Assembly (NCBI GenBank): GCA_029962745.1
Contig: CM057161.1
Span: forward strand, 12,663,253 to 12,727,252
Source of the DNA: Echinometra lucunter
Lineage: Eukaryota > Echinodermata > Echinoidea > Camarodonta > Echinometridae
Length of the DNA: 64,000 nt
Reading direction: 5' to 3'
Made by a program: the position numbers and the translations under genes. Below, in pieces: positions 26,039 through 38,869 of the stretch. The notes below the pieces were generated by a model. The model made no database searches. It had not been told where the DNA came from and saw only the letters and a list, made by a program, of their open reading frames with translations. Position 1 is the stretch's first letter, and each line of letters begins with the position of its first letter.

Positions 26039-26403
26039 TTCGTTATTCCGAAGGTTCGTTTATTCCGAAGGTTCGTTATTTCGAAGGTTCGTTGGTACGA
26101 AAATGAAAAAAAGGTTCGTTCTTCCGAAGGTTCGTTAATCCGAAAACGAAATAAGGTTCGTTATTCCAAAGGTTCGTTAGTCCGAAAATGAAATAAGGTT
26201 CGTTAGTTCGTTAGTTATTTTCGGACTAACGAACCTTATTTCATTTCGGACTAACGAACCTTCGGAATAACGAACCTTCGAAATAATGCCACAAACATGA
26301 CAAATGTTCGGATTAACGAAGCCTTTTCCATTTTCGGACTAACGGTATAGGTATACGCAATTTGCGTGTTTCAAAATAACGAACCTACGGAATAACGAAC
26401 ATC
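26039..26403. mobile_element. Word-repeat foldback of TTCGTTATTCCGAAGG units
   Basis: The left half repeats GGTTCGTTATTCCGAA with many variants and the right half repeats its reverse complement. Outer ends are GTTCGTTATTCCGAAGG and CCTACGGAATAACGAAC. No ORF of note and no target duplication I can fix. Confidence 0.8.
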
Positions 26404-27341
26404 ACCCATAATGGTTTGCTTCCCATTATTGTCAGCATGTCTTCGGCGCCCCAACACAAGCTCCGCTCTTCGGGTGTTCGCCTCCTTCTTTGTAACATTA
26501 TACTGCCTTTGCGTAAATAATAAACACAACATTATTGTTCCAAAGGAAATAGATGTGCATTGCAATCAATCGTACCGTGTATATCCTTTTACCGGAGGGT
26601 TGTTTCTGGCTAAGGTTGGAATACAAAGAAAGTACAATGGAAATGAGTCTTTACGTACATCCTGAAATCACTGCAGGGGAAGGGGTAAATGCCACAAAGC
26701 TAAACGCCCCTATTCCCGCCCCATGCAGGAAAAGACATCCCTCGACCCTTTAATTCATTGTATCATAGCAATATCAGCAGAGAGGTGGGAGGACAATATA
26801 TTACTGTCAGTCGAGCGATCGTCTGCCCAAAGATGGCGCTAATTTGCTATACAATACAAACTTGATACATCACCAACAGTAGTCAGTCTGTATTTTCAAA
26901 TGAAGATTAAATTAATAAAACACAATTATATTGCTTGCAAGCAGGGACTTATTGTAATGTCTTTAGTCATCGACAGATATTTCCAATAATTATAGAGGAT
27001 TCCGCTCTTTTATCTTATCACATTTTATCCATTAAAAAACATACAAAAAGAAAATAAAATACAACAAAAAATAAACAAAACTGAAAGAACCAAAGGGAGA
27101 TTTTAGTTGGCTTCCTGATCTACCCTCTTTACTCTCGACAAGCCGACTCGGGTTCAAATTCGAGTCACATCTCTAGAATGGCATTACTTGTCTGTTTAAG
27201 AAAATTAGTGGGGGAATTTATTGATCTCCAGTCCATATGATCATCAAATTATGCTGGAAAATGTTAATATAAGTTTAAAACCATCATTATTTTTTCAAAT
27301 GGTGCTGACTAAAACCTTTTCTTTGGAACCTTTAAGGTTCT

Positions 27342-27930
27342 TTAAAGGAGAATGCAACCCAGACATCAGTGTGCTCCCAGTGAATGAAGGAGAAAAAGAA
27401 GAGTTAACAGTGAAAGTTTGAGGAAAATTAGACAATCTGTTCAAGAGTTATGAGCTTTGAAAGTTTAAGTAGATCATTATTATGGGATCCTTGAATTGGC
27501 AACTCTGACAGCAACTGTGATGTCATCGTGGACAACTCTCCATTCATTTTGTACACAGAATTTAACATTTTTCTTTATTTTCAAGAAAAAATGAAAATTC
27601 TTTTGATTTATTGTTAGAGTATGACATGGCTATATCAATTCTGAAAGCATTTGGGGAAGAATTATGTTGATTCCTGACTTGACATTTCATGTAAATCAAC
27701 TTTTTTGAAAAATTATATACAAAATGAATTGAGAGTTGTCCACGACGACATTACAGATGCTGACAAAGTTGCCAACTCCAAGATTCCCATAATAGGGATT
27801 TACTGAAACTTTCAAAATTCATAAATCTTGAACAGATAGTCCGATTTTGCTCAAATTTTCACTCTTAACTCTTCTTGGTGATCTTTATTCAATAAGAGCA
27901 CACTGATGCCTGGGTTGCATTCTCCTTTAA
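27342..27930. mobile_element. Large foldback MITE family D, copy 2, TTAA-flanked
   Basis: The 589-bp palindromic element runs from TTAAAGGAGAATGCAACCC to GGGTTGCATTCTCCTTTAA, with TTAA at both edges. It appears to have inserted into a GGTTCTT word-repeat element, whose remnants lie on both sides (27325-27341 and 27931-28126). Confidence 0.85.
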
Positions 27931-28126
27931 AGAACCATTAATACCCTATAAAGGCTCTCTCTCTCTAAAGGGTTCTGAAAGGGTCTTTAGAACCATTATT
28001 AGTTGTACAAGGAACCCTTTTTTGGGTTCTTGAAAATATAAAGAAGTCTTTATGGAACCCCTTATTCTGGAGGTTCTAAATATGGGACAAACAGTTCTAA
28101 CAGGCACACTTTCCTAAGAGTGTATC
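27931..28126. mobile_element. GGGTTCTT word-repeat foldback, interrupted
   Basis: AAGAACC, GGGTTCT and related words recur on both strands, and the segment ends in CACTTTCCTAAGAGTGTA. Its left part seems to be the AACCTTTAAGGTTC stretch just before 27342. Confidence 0.6.
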
Positions 28127-30140
28127 TCTTTCGAGACAGGGGCTAAATTTGTGTCGATATATTTTTGGTGCCCCCCCCCCCACCTCCCCCCATCTCCCCA
28201 GCCACATCGAAAAAAAAAATGGCGACGATATTAAGTTGTCATTGTATAGTCCTAAAACACATACAAAATCAAGAATACGAATGTCAATTTCACAAGATTC
28301 AAAGCGATGACATGTGCACTATATGACACTAACTGCTATAACAGGATCCCTTTCAAAATTTAAAATCTTATTCTCATAATCAACTGCTTTAAATGGCCAA
28401 AATATGCTTCTTTTCTCGTCTGAAATGATCTTTGAAAAATTTCCTTGTCCATTTGGCTGAAACTATTTCTTGCAGTAAAAAGTTTTCAATTTCGGGGTTA
28501 ACGTACATGTACCTTTCCTACATTTTTTTCATTTATGCTGTGTCATAATTCATGTAATGTAATACTCCATAAACTCATTCATATAAATGGCAAACTATTG
28601 TCATAAAGTTCATTCAGGGGGTATGGCTTGTTTTATGTATGATTTTACGCATTTTGTAGTCAAAAGAGCAAGGATGCAACAACCTTTTGACCCGTCTAGT
28701 GCACAGGGCGTCATCCACGCAATACCACCCATCCGTTTGATATGTACCTAAGATCAGATTGCTATTTTTAGTTAAAACTAAATAACAGTATGATATATCC
28801 ACGTTCTGTGCTCAACTGGTTGTAGGATAGCTAACAAAAAAGGGTGTATTTTGATTATTCAGAACATTTTCATTCCAAATATATTGAAAATTTGTCTTTA
28901 TAGTCGAGAAAACAATAATGCAGGTAGCTTCCTAACTATGTGGTAACTACTAATCAAAAATATTCCCTGCCATATCATAACAAAAATTATTAACGGTTTT
29001 CTATATACAGACCACGATATGAAAGAAATTGCGTTAAAATCATGCATTTTCTGCACAAGTGCATTAGACAGAATATGAATTTAATGTTATTGGCTGCGTT
29101 TCTCGTTTGTTTTAAGTCCATATTTTCTTACTTTTCTCACAGTCATTTGAGGTTTCCGTCAGATTATCGTATGAAATTTGCCTTTGGACTCATCGAGAAT
29201 GCCGTAAATTTTCTCGATCATAATGCAGTTTTCTTTCTTACTGAATTACCTTATGTAACACTATAGCGAAAAACACCCAGTCGTAAATCGTAATAATATC
29301 TAAGCGGTCAAATTCTTGTTGATTTTTTTTTAGTATCTGCATAATCAAAATTGAGCTTTTTTTTTTTCTTGTTTTTTTTTCCAGTTATCTCGGGTGTTTT
29401 TCCTCCCTAGTTCAAGTGATAAGTCATGATGTCGTGGCTGTATGTAAGCAAAGCTAATTAAAGATCATTATCTGGACTTGTCAACAATTAATCCTCTCAG
29501 TCATCCCTTGCTCATCGCTAGACAACGCAAATAATTATGACGATTCCCTTTGGTCTATCTCCAAATTAATCTTCTCAAATCTCATCTAATCCCCACATGC
29601 TTTTGACTTTGCGTTCCAAAATAAATTCATACATTGTCGAGTCGGCTAAAGCTTGAATACTTTATCCTGACACTCTGCAAATAAAAATGTATAATTCATA
29701 AAGAGATCCTGCAAGCATTTTTCACCAACACATTGCAGTCTAGGGAGACAAAATATTGCAGTAGAAATGGTAAAACACTACCGGGTTGCAGAATAATTCA
29801 CTCATTTGAAATAAACTAAACACGTGGTTATAAACCTACACAATAATCTATGTTTTATAAACCTCAGATGTGATTTCAATAAGTGTATAAAGGAATGAGC
29901 TTTCTTTTCATCATCACTTAGACTCAGATCCTGTAGTAATCATATTTCAATATTTCATAGAGGAATATTATAAATAAGTCAGTTTAGCTTCTTTTTGTTG
30001 ATGCGTTTTTGCTTGTTCTTTTGTTTTTGTTTTGTATTTTGAAGAAAGGGTGAGAGTATTCCGATATTACTCTTTACAGAAATATTGTATATATCAACGA
30101 ATGCAAATGGTGATTTTTTTTTAACTGCCTCTCCCCTCTC

Positions 30141-30142
<2 letters not shown>

Positions 30143-30182
<40 letters not shown>
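30143..30182. repeat. CT microsatellite
   Basis: About 20 uninterrupted CT units, with a CTCTCTCC fringe continuing to 30210. Confidence 0.9.
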
Positions 30183-30184
<2 letters not shown>

Positions 30185-31791
30185 TTACCCTCTCTCTCCC
30201 TCTCTCTCCTTCCTAAAACCAACATTATCTTTACAGGGGATCCTCCCACCTATGGTTATAATACAGTAAAACCATTCCCGTATATCGCTGTTTTAGTGTT
30301 TGTTCGTTTAACATTTTGAACCGCATAAGGAAAAGCAAATCTTAAACCTATAGAGTTTTCCCATCTCCGTAAAGCTTGCCCTCCATATTCACTAGGTGAA
30401 AAAAAAGGTCATAATGATGTTTTTTGCAGAGAGAAAAACAAGTATAGCTTCGGAATCTACAACTCACTAGAGAGGGATAAAAAAAATACAGGGGTCACGG
30501 CTCTTGATATGGATCTAACTCGCGTCATCGGCTGAGAATGTGAAATAACATCTATACTCCACATGACCAGAATATATTATGACACACATTGCAGCTATTG
30601 GTAAATAATTATATACTCGGGGATGCCATGCGATATTCACCTTTGTTTTGGAATGTTTGTTCAATGTACAGAAATAATCGAAGGTAAACAGTTTGAAAAG
30701 TACTTTTTTGCTTACGCGCAATGTCAAAATAAACAATTTGGTGTGTTTTCATGTTTTTATTGTGAAAACATAACAAGGAAAACAAAGCAACCATAGGGAA
30801 TATATGCATTTATGTATGTTTGCTTAATGTATGGTAATATTGAAGACAGAGAAGTATGGCTGTTCGTCTATGCGACGTTATCATGTAGCAATCATATGCG
30901 GGTTTTCCTGTGTTTCCATTTTGAAAACATGACGAGAAATGTAAAAACAGAATTGGAATGTACACAACTATGCATAAGCATAATAACTAATTAACATGTT
31001 AACGACTCGAAACAATTCAGATGATGGGGAAATTATCTCCGTACGACGTGAATGGTGTTACAGTAATCATCTCCACAATTTAAAGTGACCTTTTGCTCAC
31101 AATGATAGTAAGATTTTTTAAAAAAAATCATAACAATGATAACTTCCATACCGTGGTGTACTGGGGTAAAAGCTTGAAAGCTTTGCTAACCAGAGGAAAG
31201 TGAATCTATTCTCAAAACCTGTAGGCTGTAGGAAAACAGGAATGCCTTCACACTCTTTGTAGGAACCACGGAGGGAAGGAACCAGGAAAATGGAGGAAAT
31301 ATATACTTTCTATGCAATCAAACAAACGAGGAAAGGATTTCTGAGCGATGAGAAAGGAATTCGTCCACCAAGGGTCAATGCATATTTTATTACATGGAGG
31401 CCAGAGCGGTGACACAATGGAGTGGACCTTGTTTGCTCGTTGGGAGAAAGTCAACGATCTGTATTTATTTTCGTCCTTCACTCCAATCACGACTGCCTTC
31501 AGAACGTGTAAAGCAAATCATCATCTTCCCTTGCAGAAAGACAAGGTTTCGTCGATGATGATAACAGGCTGAAAGAGGGAAAGCACGTTCGATCGCACAA
31601 TAGGCATGAAGACCAACAATGAAACAGACACTATTGTGCCATATTCGGCAGTGTTCGAAATTTCGACTGGGCAAACAGGATACGTCAAATAGTTTAATCG
31701 GTTCGGAGACAGATAAAAACCCTGCTCATGCATGATGAGGAATTGATAAATGGAATGGGAAGGGGTCTGTTGTTGGTACGGAAACGCTTAC

Positions 31792-32054
31792 CTTCTCGTA
31801 GAGGCGGCATATTGAATAGCCCAGGCCGCAAACAGCCCCGTCACCACTGCTATAAGTCCAAAGACGGCGTAGAACGACTCGAACATGTTGCCGAGCAGAC
31901 AGATTCGGTAGACTGTGCCGCCCGGCATTTCGTAGTACTCGTATTTGCCCTCGCTATCTTCATCTTCGATTGCTGGCAACCCAGAAACATCTGTTACGCT
32001 CCCGCTAGACGCACTTTCAGCACGTTTTTCCTTTTCCTCCCCTGCCAGCGACAT
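31792..32054 (-). CDS. Alternative first coding exon A of the acidic-protein gene
   Basis: ATG at 32054 in good context (AAC before ATG) is the first in-frame ATG after an in-frame TGA upstream. 263 coding bases run to a strong donor, AAG|GTAAGC, ending in phase 2. Joined to 8683, AG plus A gives Arg and the frame continues. The product starts with about 50 polar residues. One hydrophobic segment lies at residues about 59-82 (within YAVFGLIAVVTGLFAAWAI), then a short STR tail before the acidic body. The predicted protein has 2,020 residues. It looks like the more distal promoter's version of the membrane anchor. Confidence 0.75.
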
Positions 32055-32646
32055 GTTGGAGCTGGCGTTTGCAGACGACAAAATACTGTTGCTGACTGAC
32101 AGGCTATCGATTGCACTCTGCAGTGATCGGGAGGCGAATACTTCCGCTGATCATGAACAATGATAGCTTGAGTCTCTCTCCAGCATTATGAATATGAACG
32201 CTGCACAGCCCGTAGATTAACATCATTTCTGTTCCTTTTTAGAGAGCGAAGAGAACAAAAGCACATCTTCTTCCCAAAATGACTGGAAACTAGACTGACC
32301 TACTCATCAACGCTGTGTTACTTTGCACTCCAATCAAATATTGATTAACCTACGATCAAACAAAACTGATGTCACAGTGAGAAAACAAAACATTTCCCAG
32401 ATTACACTATATGCCTTTCAAGACATCAAACTTATAGAATTCATTATCTTCCCGGCAGCGTTCCTTAGATACCGCGATTCGCGTGATGGTCCCAAAGCCT
32501 CAGGACGGCGTTTGACAGTACTATGCATGTGCCTGCGACTTCAATAATTGTCGTATTCTGGGCATGTAAATACAACTTTACAATCGACCTTTAGATTTTA
32601 GGCCACAAAAGCACTATTGTAGCTTCGCCTAGAATTTGAATAGTAT

Positions 32647-33006
32647 GAAAGGACTAGATGAGGTGTGCGTATATGTATAGACGTACCGAGGTATATCAGA
32701 ATACCAGAAGTGGGAACAACATATGGAGAGGAACATAATTCCCAACACAGCAAAAAACATTGAAAAGGCAAAAGCTCCATAAAATTCGCACACAAGTACA
32801 CACCACTTGAAAAGCAAACAACAACAGAAAGGACTAGATGAGGTGTGCGTATATGTATAGACGTACCGAGGTATATCAGAATACCAGCAGTGGGAACAAC
32901 ATATGGAGAGGAACATAATTCCCAACACAGCAAAAAACATTGAAAAGGCAAAAGCTCCATAAAATTGGCACACAAGTACACACCACTTGAAAAGCAAACA
33001 TAACAA
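32647..33006 (+). repeat. 180-bp tandem duplication, two copies
   Basis: The unit GAAAGGACTAGATGAGGTGT through AAAGCAAACAACAACA begins at 32647 and again at 32827. Only about two substitutions separate the copies (CCAGAAG/CCAGCAG and AATTCGC/AATTGGC), plus a slightly different end. The minus-strand ORFs of 137 and 125 codons across it are products of the duplication and show no known family. Confidence 0.95.
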
Positions 33007-33780
33007 ACCACAAGATTAAAACGTTATTTTGGCAAAAACATTAACTGGCAAAATTCCAACATAGCCAAACATTTTTACAACTGGTCGCGCGACCTTGACT
33101 TATGAAAATTTTCACGGCTGTAAATAAGAAAAAGTGTGAAGCTCATGACTTACATGCAATACGTAGCCTATAATTTTTTTTTCCGGATTACTCCTCGTAA
33201 ATTTATCAGAAATTAAAACAAAGAGATAGTCATCAAGGTCTTCAGATAATTTAAGTATGCATCTAAAGCGGAATACAACTTAATCTATGGGCTTTTTTGA
33301 TAATCATTTTAAATAAGCGGACACGATATTTTACTTTTCGTCGAGACTCCATCTTCTGGGGGAAAAAAAAGTTAGAAATTGGGAATATAAATTAGTTCCT
33401 ATTTGTAAGGAAAACAGAATTATTTTGTAGCAGCCATGTAAACACGGTAAACATGGTAAAGACCCTGTTTTTACAGTTGAACTCTTAAATATTCAGCCCT
33501 CTCTATAATTAGGATAATGCTCTTTTGTTTCGTGGACTTATGCTTTACTGCATACTCTGAAATCAATAAACGGAACAACAATTTCCTTTGATAAAAGAAT
33601 GTCACAAAGATAGATAAGATATCCAAAGTCTTCATTCAAGAGTCCTCTGAATGTTTGATATTACAACTGATAAGGTGCGTCGACTTTGAACTGTTGAACT
33701 CACGCCCATTAATTGGCGTAAAGTTCATTTGCGGGCTAATGTTTTACATGGTTTAATGATAATCAGATACTTTGCCAAGC

Positions 33781-34032
33781 ACCCTGCCGGAAAGAACACA
33801 GTGCTACACAGTGTGAATTTTTTCACACACTGATAAGATTCAAGCGTTTTAACATTATAAATCACATCTTCACACTGTGAAATCGAACTCTGTGGTAAAC
33901 CACACTGTGGAGGTTTCCACAGTGTGAAATCATCTTCACGCTGTGAAATTCGAGCGTGTCAACATTGTGAAACACATCTTTACAGAGTTGACTATAATTA
34001 TATGAAGACACTGGGGGACTTTGCGGCAGGGC
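33781..34032. mobile_element. Word-repeat foldback of CACACTGTGAA units
   Basis: The ends ACCCTGCCGGAAAG and CTTTGCGGCAGGGC are imperfect inverted repeats. The interior is made of CACAGTGTGAA/TTCACACTGTG words in both orientations. Confidence 0.7.
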
Positions 34033-37000
34033 AGTGCTTCTGGAATCTACTATAACCATAATATTGTTCCACATTTTCAAATTTCAAAAGAAAGAAAATT
34101 ACAAATACTGTAATGACATTTCCACCATAACAAGAATCATTCCTTAAGAGATTCATGTTGGTCACATCATGTTTGGAGTTCTACATTATTTTGTAGGAAG
34201 GCTTATGGAAATTCACGGTAATGCCTTCAGTATATTAATATTATCATCATTAGTATTATTATCCTTTGCGGAGTCAGAATTGTGAAATATTGGAATCAAA
34301 CCCGACATAATTGTTAGGGTATATACAAACTGGATAAACCAGGAGCGTAGTTTCTTCTACTGTTGATCGCCCCACCCCTATCCATTCCGTCCTCTTCAAG
34401 TTCAACTTCAACCCATGTACATATAGCACTTTTTGGAGATATAACATTCCCATACATATTTCAATTCTACATTTTATTTCTATAACATTCTTTGCAATGA
34501 ACTTTTTGTTGTATTTCTCAAGCACAATTACAAGTTTTCTGACAGCTCTTGCTTGCTTGCCAGTTCTCCTGCCAAGAAGTATACCCTCTGAGATATTTAC
34601 GCTTGGTAGGGGTGTATTATTCCCCATCACAATCATCGTTTGCATGGGGAGAGGAACAAATACCAGACCCCTCGAAGGCGAATGGAAACCGAGAAATACC
34701 CGTTGATTATGCCCAAACTCCCAAAGGAATGTTATCGCAGAAAGTGTTCAAATATGAATCATGCATTCATATCACTCTTTGTCCGAGGGAACTTCTGTTC
34801 AATATTTCCTCCTATTAAATTCAGGAATTCATAAGTGAGTGAAACCATTTTATTGTGACAAAGGTATTCAACGTTTGCCTTCCTGTTCTTTATTTGCAAA
34901 AAACGTTTGACTTTAGAAGTTTTGGTACATTGTCAAACTTGCATGGTTCCTTCTCTTTCGTTCTTTGTCAATATTTTCTTCTCGCTTTTTCGCATTTATA
35001 TGTGATTGTAGATGTGCCTGGGAGAGGTGCTATTTGTGTTTTTTCGTTTCCCTTTCCTTTTTTTTTCTTTTCTTTTCTATCATTTTATTTTCTCAAATTA
35101 CTTCACGAGACTTCGTGACCTGCACGTCGTCTTTTGTCATATTCGATCCCCACAAATATCTTTTGATGTCTGATTACTGCAAGCACAGAGAGGAAATGTC
35201 TCTGAAAGTTGACCTTTGGCTGTTTTCTTTTTTCCCATCTGTCAGTTATTAATACACGATGCGAGGAATATTTTGCATTGTTAGTTCCACTATTAGATTT
35301 TTTTTGATCACAGGGTCTTGCGTGCTGTTTTCAGAAGTCACCTTTGTACCTTGCTTGGCATGATAAAAGCAATTTTTCACAGAATTCCCATATCAAGTCT
35401 CGTATTCTCGGGTCTTTGATATAATCATTGATATTTTTCGCTCAAACTTACACGAAAAATACTTCCTTGAACTGTAGCAACCCAAGTACTTCGACTTAAC
35501 TTTCAGTTAACGTATGGAGAAAATTGACGACAAAATCAAATATCATTAATGTACATCAACCTGATCAAGCAATGATGAGAAAGGCATAAGTATTTGGAAA
35601 TCATGTAATCTGATATTCCATGACAACTTTTTTTTAAAGTTTTTTTTTTTTTTAGCATTTAGTAGTCATCTCGCTGTGTCAAGTGGTTTGTGAAATCCTT
35701 AATGGAATGTAGGAATGATTTTACCACCATGTTTTACAGGCGATATCTTTTAAAAGGCTTCACCTTGAGATGCATTATTTTATACAACTTCTTAAATACA
35801 TGCATAAAGTTCTAAACAATACTCGTCCGTTGACCGAACTTCATAAGGCTTCTTCTGAATAAACACATTTTTTTTTCCAGACGAACGAAATTAATTTTGA
35901 TCGTTGTTTCAAGACGATTAAAGGCATTTTTTATCATAAGAGCGGGGTGGAGAAGGTGCATACATTGTGTGTGGGAGGGGCCTGGATCCGATGAGCGGGG
36001 TAACAATATTTCGGTAAAGAACTAATTTAGCGCTGAGACACATCTCAGAGAGATGTATTAGGCGCTTTGCAGAATATTATCATTAACATTTTTCATCCTA
36101 TAACCTATTCCTATTCAATACAACATGAATATGGCTACTTCGAAGCGACCGTTATCATTCCTAATCTCATACCACAGGTCTGGTGATAAGTAACTCATCG
36201 AAATGTTTGGAATCCACAACCTTATTTCTATTTCAAATCAATGAACCTCTCTCTCTTTTCTATATACTTCCGCATTTTTCACGTGATTTTACGTGGTAAT
36301 CCTGCCTGGCTGTCAAAGAGACTGCTATTAGTTTCTTACATCGAAAATAATTACCAGTACTATATACCGGCTCATTAAATTACTTTCACATCATGGAAAT
36401 ATTGAAATCATAGAAGTGCTATATGAAATTGGTCTATATATTTGTTAACAAACCCCGATTTCATTACTAAAAGTACATGTATAAATGTGGGTTTAGGAAC
36501 GTATATATAATTTGCTCGCTCGCAACATTATAATGCATAATAACAGATGACCTCGCCGCTTTGTGGCCTATTTACATATACATAAGAATGCAGGGGGAAT
36601 TTATCGATTGGTGACAACACGAAGTGACTATTATGCACTCTGCTCCTCAAAGCACAACCATACAATAACAATGAATCCAACACGCATCCACTTGCAAAAA
36701 TGTCCACAAAAGCATTGACGAACCCCCACAAAGACGCTAACATGGGACCATGTAAAAAGACGTGTCAAAAGTCACGCCCAAAAGATGAGCAAAATCATAA
36801 AGCGTTTGTATTTTGTGTCAACCAACTTACATGTACTTTGGAAGGACTGTGGTATAAGTAGTAGAAAATGAATAATGAAAATATTACAAAGAAATTACGA
36901 GATATCTGTATACTTATACGGCTATGCCAAGAGAGAAAAATTTCCTTTCATGTAATATATATTTTGGTTTCCTTTAAAAACACATCAGCTTTGCAAGGGG

Positions 37001-37653
37001 TGTGGATGAGGTAAATCCGGAAGATGAATGCCAAGTGAGTAATTGCAGAACAACCTTACCAGTTAGACAAAATAATGATGCATATACTTCCTTCTTCTTC
37101 TTCTTCTTCTTGACGTAACAATATGAAAACATATGATCTGAAATAATTTTCGCACTCCTTTGTTTCTCTCTCTCTCATTTAAATGCATTTTGTGACAGGG
37201 TGACTATCATAATTCCAAATCCTTTTCATATATAATGTCACCACAACACGTTTACCATGAGGTTAAGGCCATTGGAGATGAAGCAAGTATAAGATGTAAA
37301 TAATAGCTTCTGAAATAAAATGCTTATTTTCGTCGAGATGTCTGTTAATGCATATTTTGCACAGATGCACAATAATATGCATTTCGAAATTCTGCCATCA
37401 TGTAACAATGCATACTTTTTGGATAATAATACACAAAGCTATGCAGATTCCATAGGAAATAATTATTTTTGCACCTAGAGTCCCAATTAAAGCGCTTGAG
37501 GATGTTGCACAGATGCATGCATAAGAGATACAATGAATATGGTATAGTCTTTAGCATGTGTAACCAAGGGACGCCATTAGGCATTCATAAACACCCACTG
37601 TTTTATTTGCCTTCATTATCCCCCTTGACGCACAATCAAAGCTTTTTTCCATA

Positions 37654-37950
37654 ATGACACACGTGTACCTACCCATGTCGTGGCTTGCCATGATCGTCCT
37701 CCTCACCGCCAGTGAATATTTCCCACAGGTAGCCACTGATCGACTTCGGCGAAGACATGATGATGGTAAACGATCATGTAAAGGTCTGAAGCAGATAGCA
37801 GCTAGCACAACAACCTCCCCTTGCGGCTACGACGAGATGCAATGCAATACGCTTTTTTTTTCAGCTGGCTACTGTTTCGTGCACAGATGCGGATTTTTGT
37901 CGCTTCGAGTTCGCGCGCTCCATCCAAGGTTCAATTTGTCGTCTGCTTGA
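37654..37950 (+). CDS. Uncertain ORF with signal-peptide-like start
   Basis: A 98-codon ORF opens with MTHVYLPMSWLAMIVLLTAS, which has the shape of a cleavable signal peptide. Basic clusters follow (LRRRH, GKRSC), then several cysteines (SPCGYDEMQC). A CAG|GTAGCC just after the hydrophobic part, or G|GTAAACG further on, could serve as a donor if this were a first exon. No homologue is recognised. A chance ORF is as likely as a small secreted peptide gene. Confidence 0.2.
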   Translation: MTHVYLPMSWLAMIVLLTASEYFPQVATDRLRRRHDDGKRSCKGLKQIAASTTTSPCGYDEMQCNTLFFSAGYCFVHRCGFLSLRVRALHPRFNLSSA

Positions 37951-38330
37951 CGTGCTGACCATTAAACGGTAGATATTATGAGAATAAGTGGCAGAGTGTA
38001 ATATCCTTCACCCTAGCTAGTACTTGTCAATAATACAAGTCTAAACGACGATCAAATAATACGTGATAACTTGCATCTGCGATTCAGTTTCTCGCGTTGT
38101 ATTATATAGGCCTACCAGGTACACAATGGGCGTTGAGAATCATAAAAGATACAATAGTCCGCTAAACATAGGTTCGAAAAAGGCAAACAAACAAGCTAGC
38201 ATCAAGTTGATCTCTAATGCCATTATCGATGTTTTTTTAAGATATATTATCACGACTTTGCTTTAATCGTGTGTTCCGAAATATTTTTTTATGCATGTGA
38301 CTCAAAAGGAGCGATCATTGATTTGCAGTC

Positions 38331-38349
38331 GGGGGGGGGGGGGGGGGGG
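38331..38349. repeat. Poly-G run
   Basis: About 19 consecutive G. Assembly length is unreliable here. Confidence 0.85.
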
Positions 38350-38701
38350 TTTCTAAAGAAGGAAATTACAGCAGAAGCGAGTTCTCTCTTTGCTGTGGCA
38401 AAGACTAGGTTGGTATTTTCTTTCTCAAACAAAGAAAGGAATCTGACCGATCTCAAAGTATTTGCTCCAAATCTCAAGTAGATGGCGGAAATACTCCAGT
38501 TTGAGATGTGGGTTTGGGTATACCAATATTTCCTGCTGCCCTCGATAGATTGCCTTTGTTGGGTATACTCGAAATATACCGCAGGGTATAATAGAGTGAC
38601 GTGACATGAAAACTATAGAATACTCTATCATTCTCCATTTGGAATAAGTGATTCGATCAGCGATTAAAAGTTGTATTACAAATTTATGTTCAATGATTAA
38701 T

Positions 38702-38727
38702 AGTAATAATAACAACAACAACAACAA

Positions 38728-38792
<65 letters not shown>

Positions 38793-38838
38793 ATAATAAT
38801 AATAATTATTATAATAATGATAATAATAATAATAATAA

Positions 38839-38869
<31 letters not shown>

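Larger units (their letters stand above)
17306..31791 (-). other. Long intron between the two alternative first exons
   Basis: About 14.5 kb with no convincing exon on either strand. It holds a 23-bp duplication (18798-18843), a GGGTGCA foldback (19556-19922), an L2-like tail (20280-20460), MITEs (20593-20747, 22229-22820, 27342-27930), a TTCGTTA foldback (26039-26403), a TTCC microsatellite (24958-24984), a CT microsatellite (30143-30182) and several G or C homopolymers. The promoter of exon B should lie just above 17305, but no TATA or other decisive element is visible. Confidence 0.7.

Noticed and set aside
16986..32054. Exon A spliced directly into exon B as consecutive exons
   Set aside because: The phase would fit at a CCAG before codon 14 of exon B, but there is no pyrimidine tract and exon B has its own ATGs. 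Alternative first exons are simpler, though not proven.
32598..33011. 137-residue ORF with two repeated hydrophobic units
   Set aside because: The repeat reflects the recent 180-bp DNA duplication. The second reading frame stays equally open, and no family is recognised.
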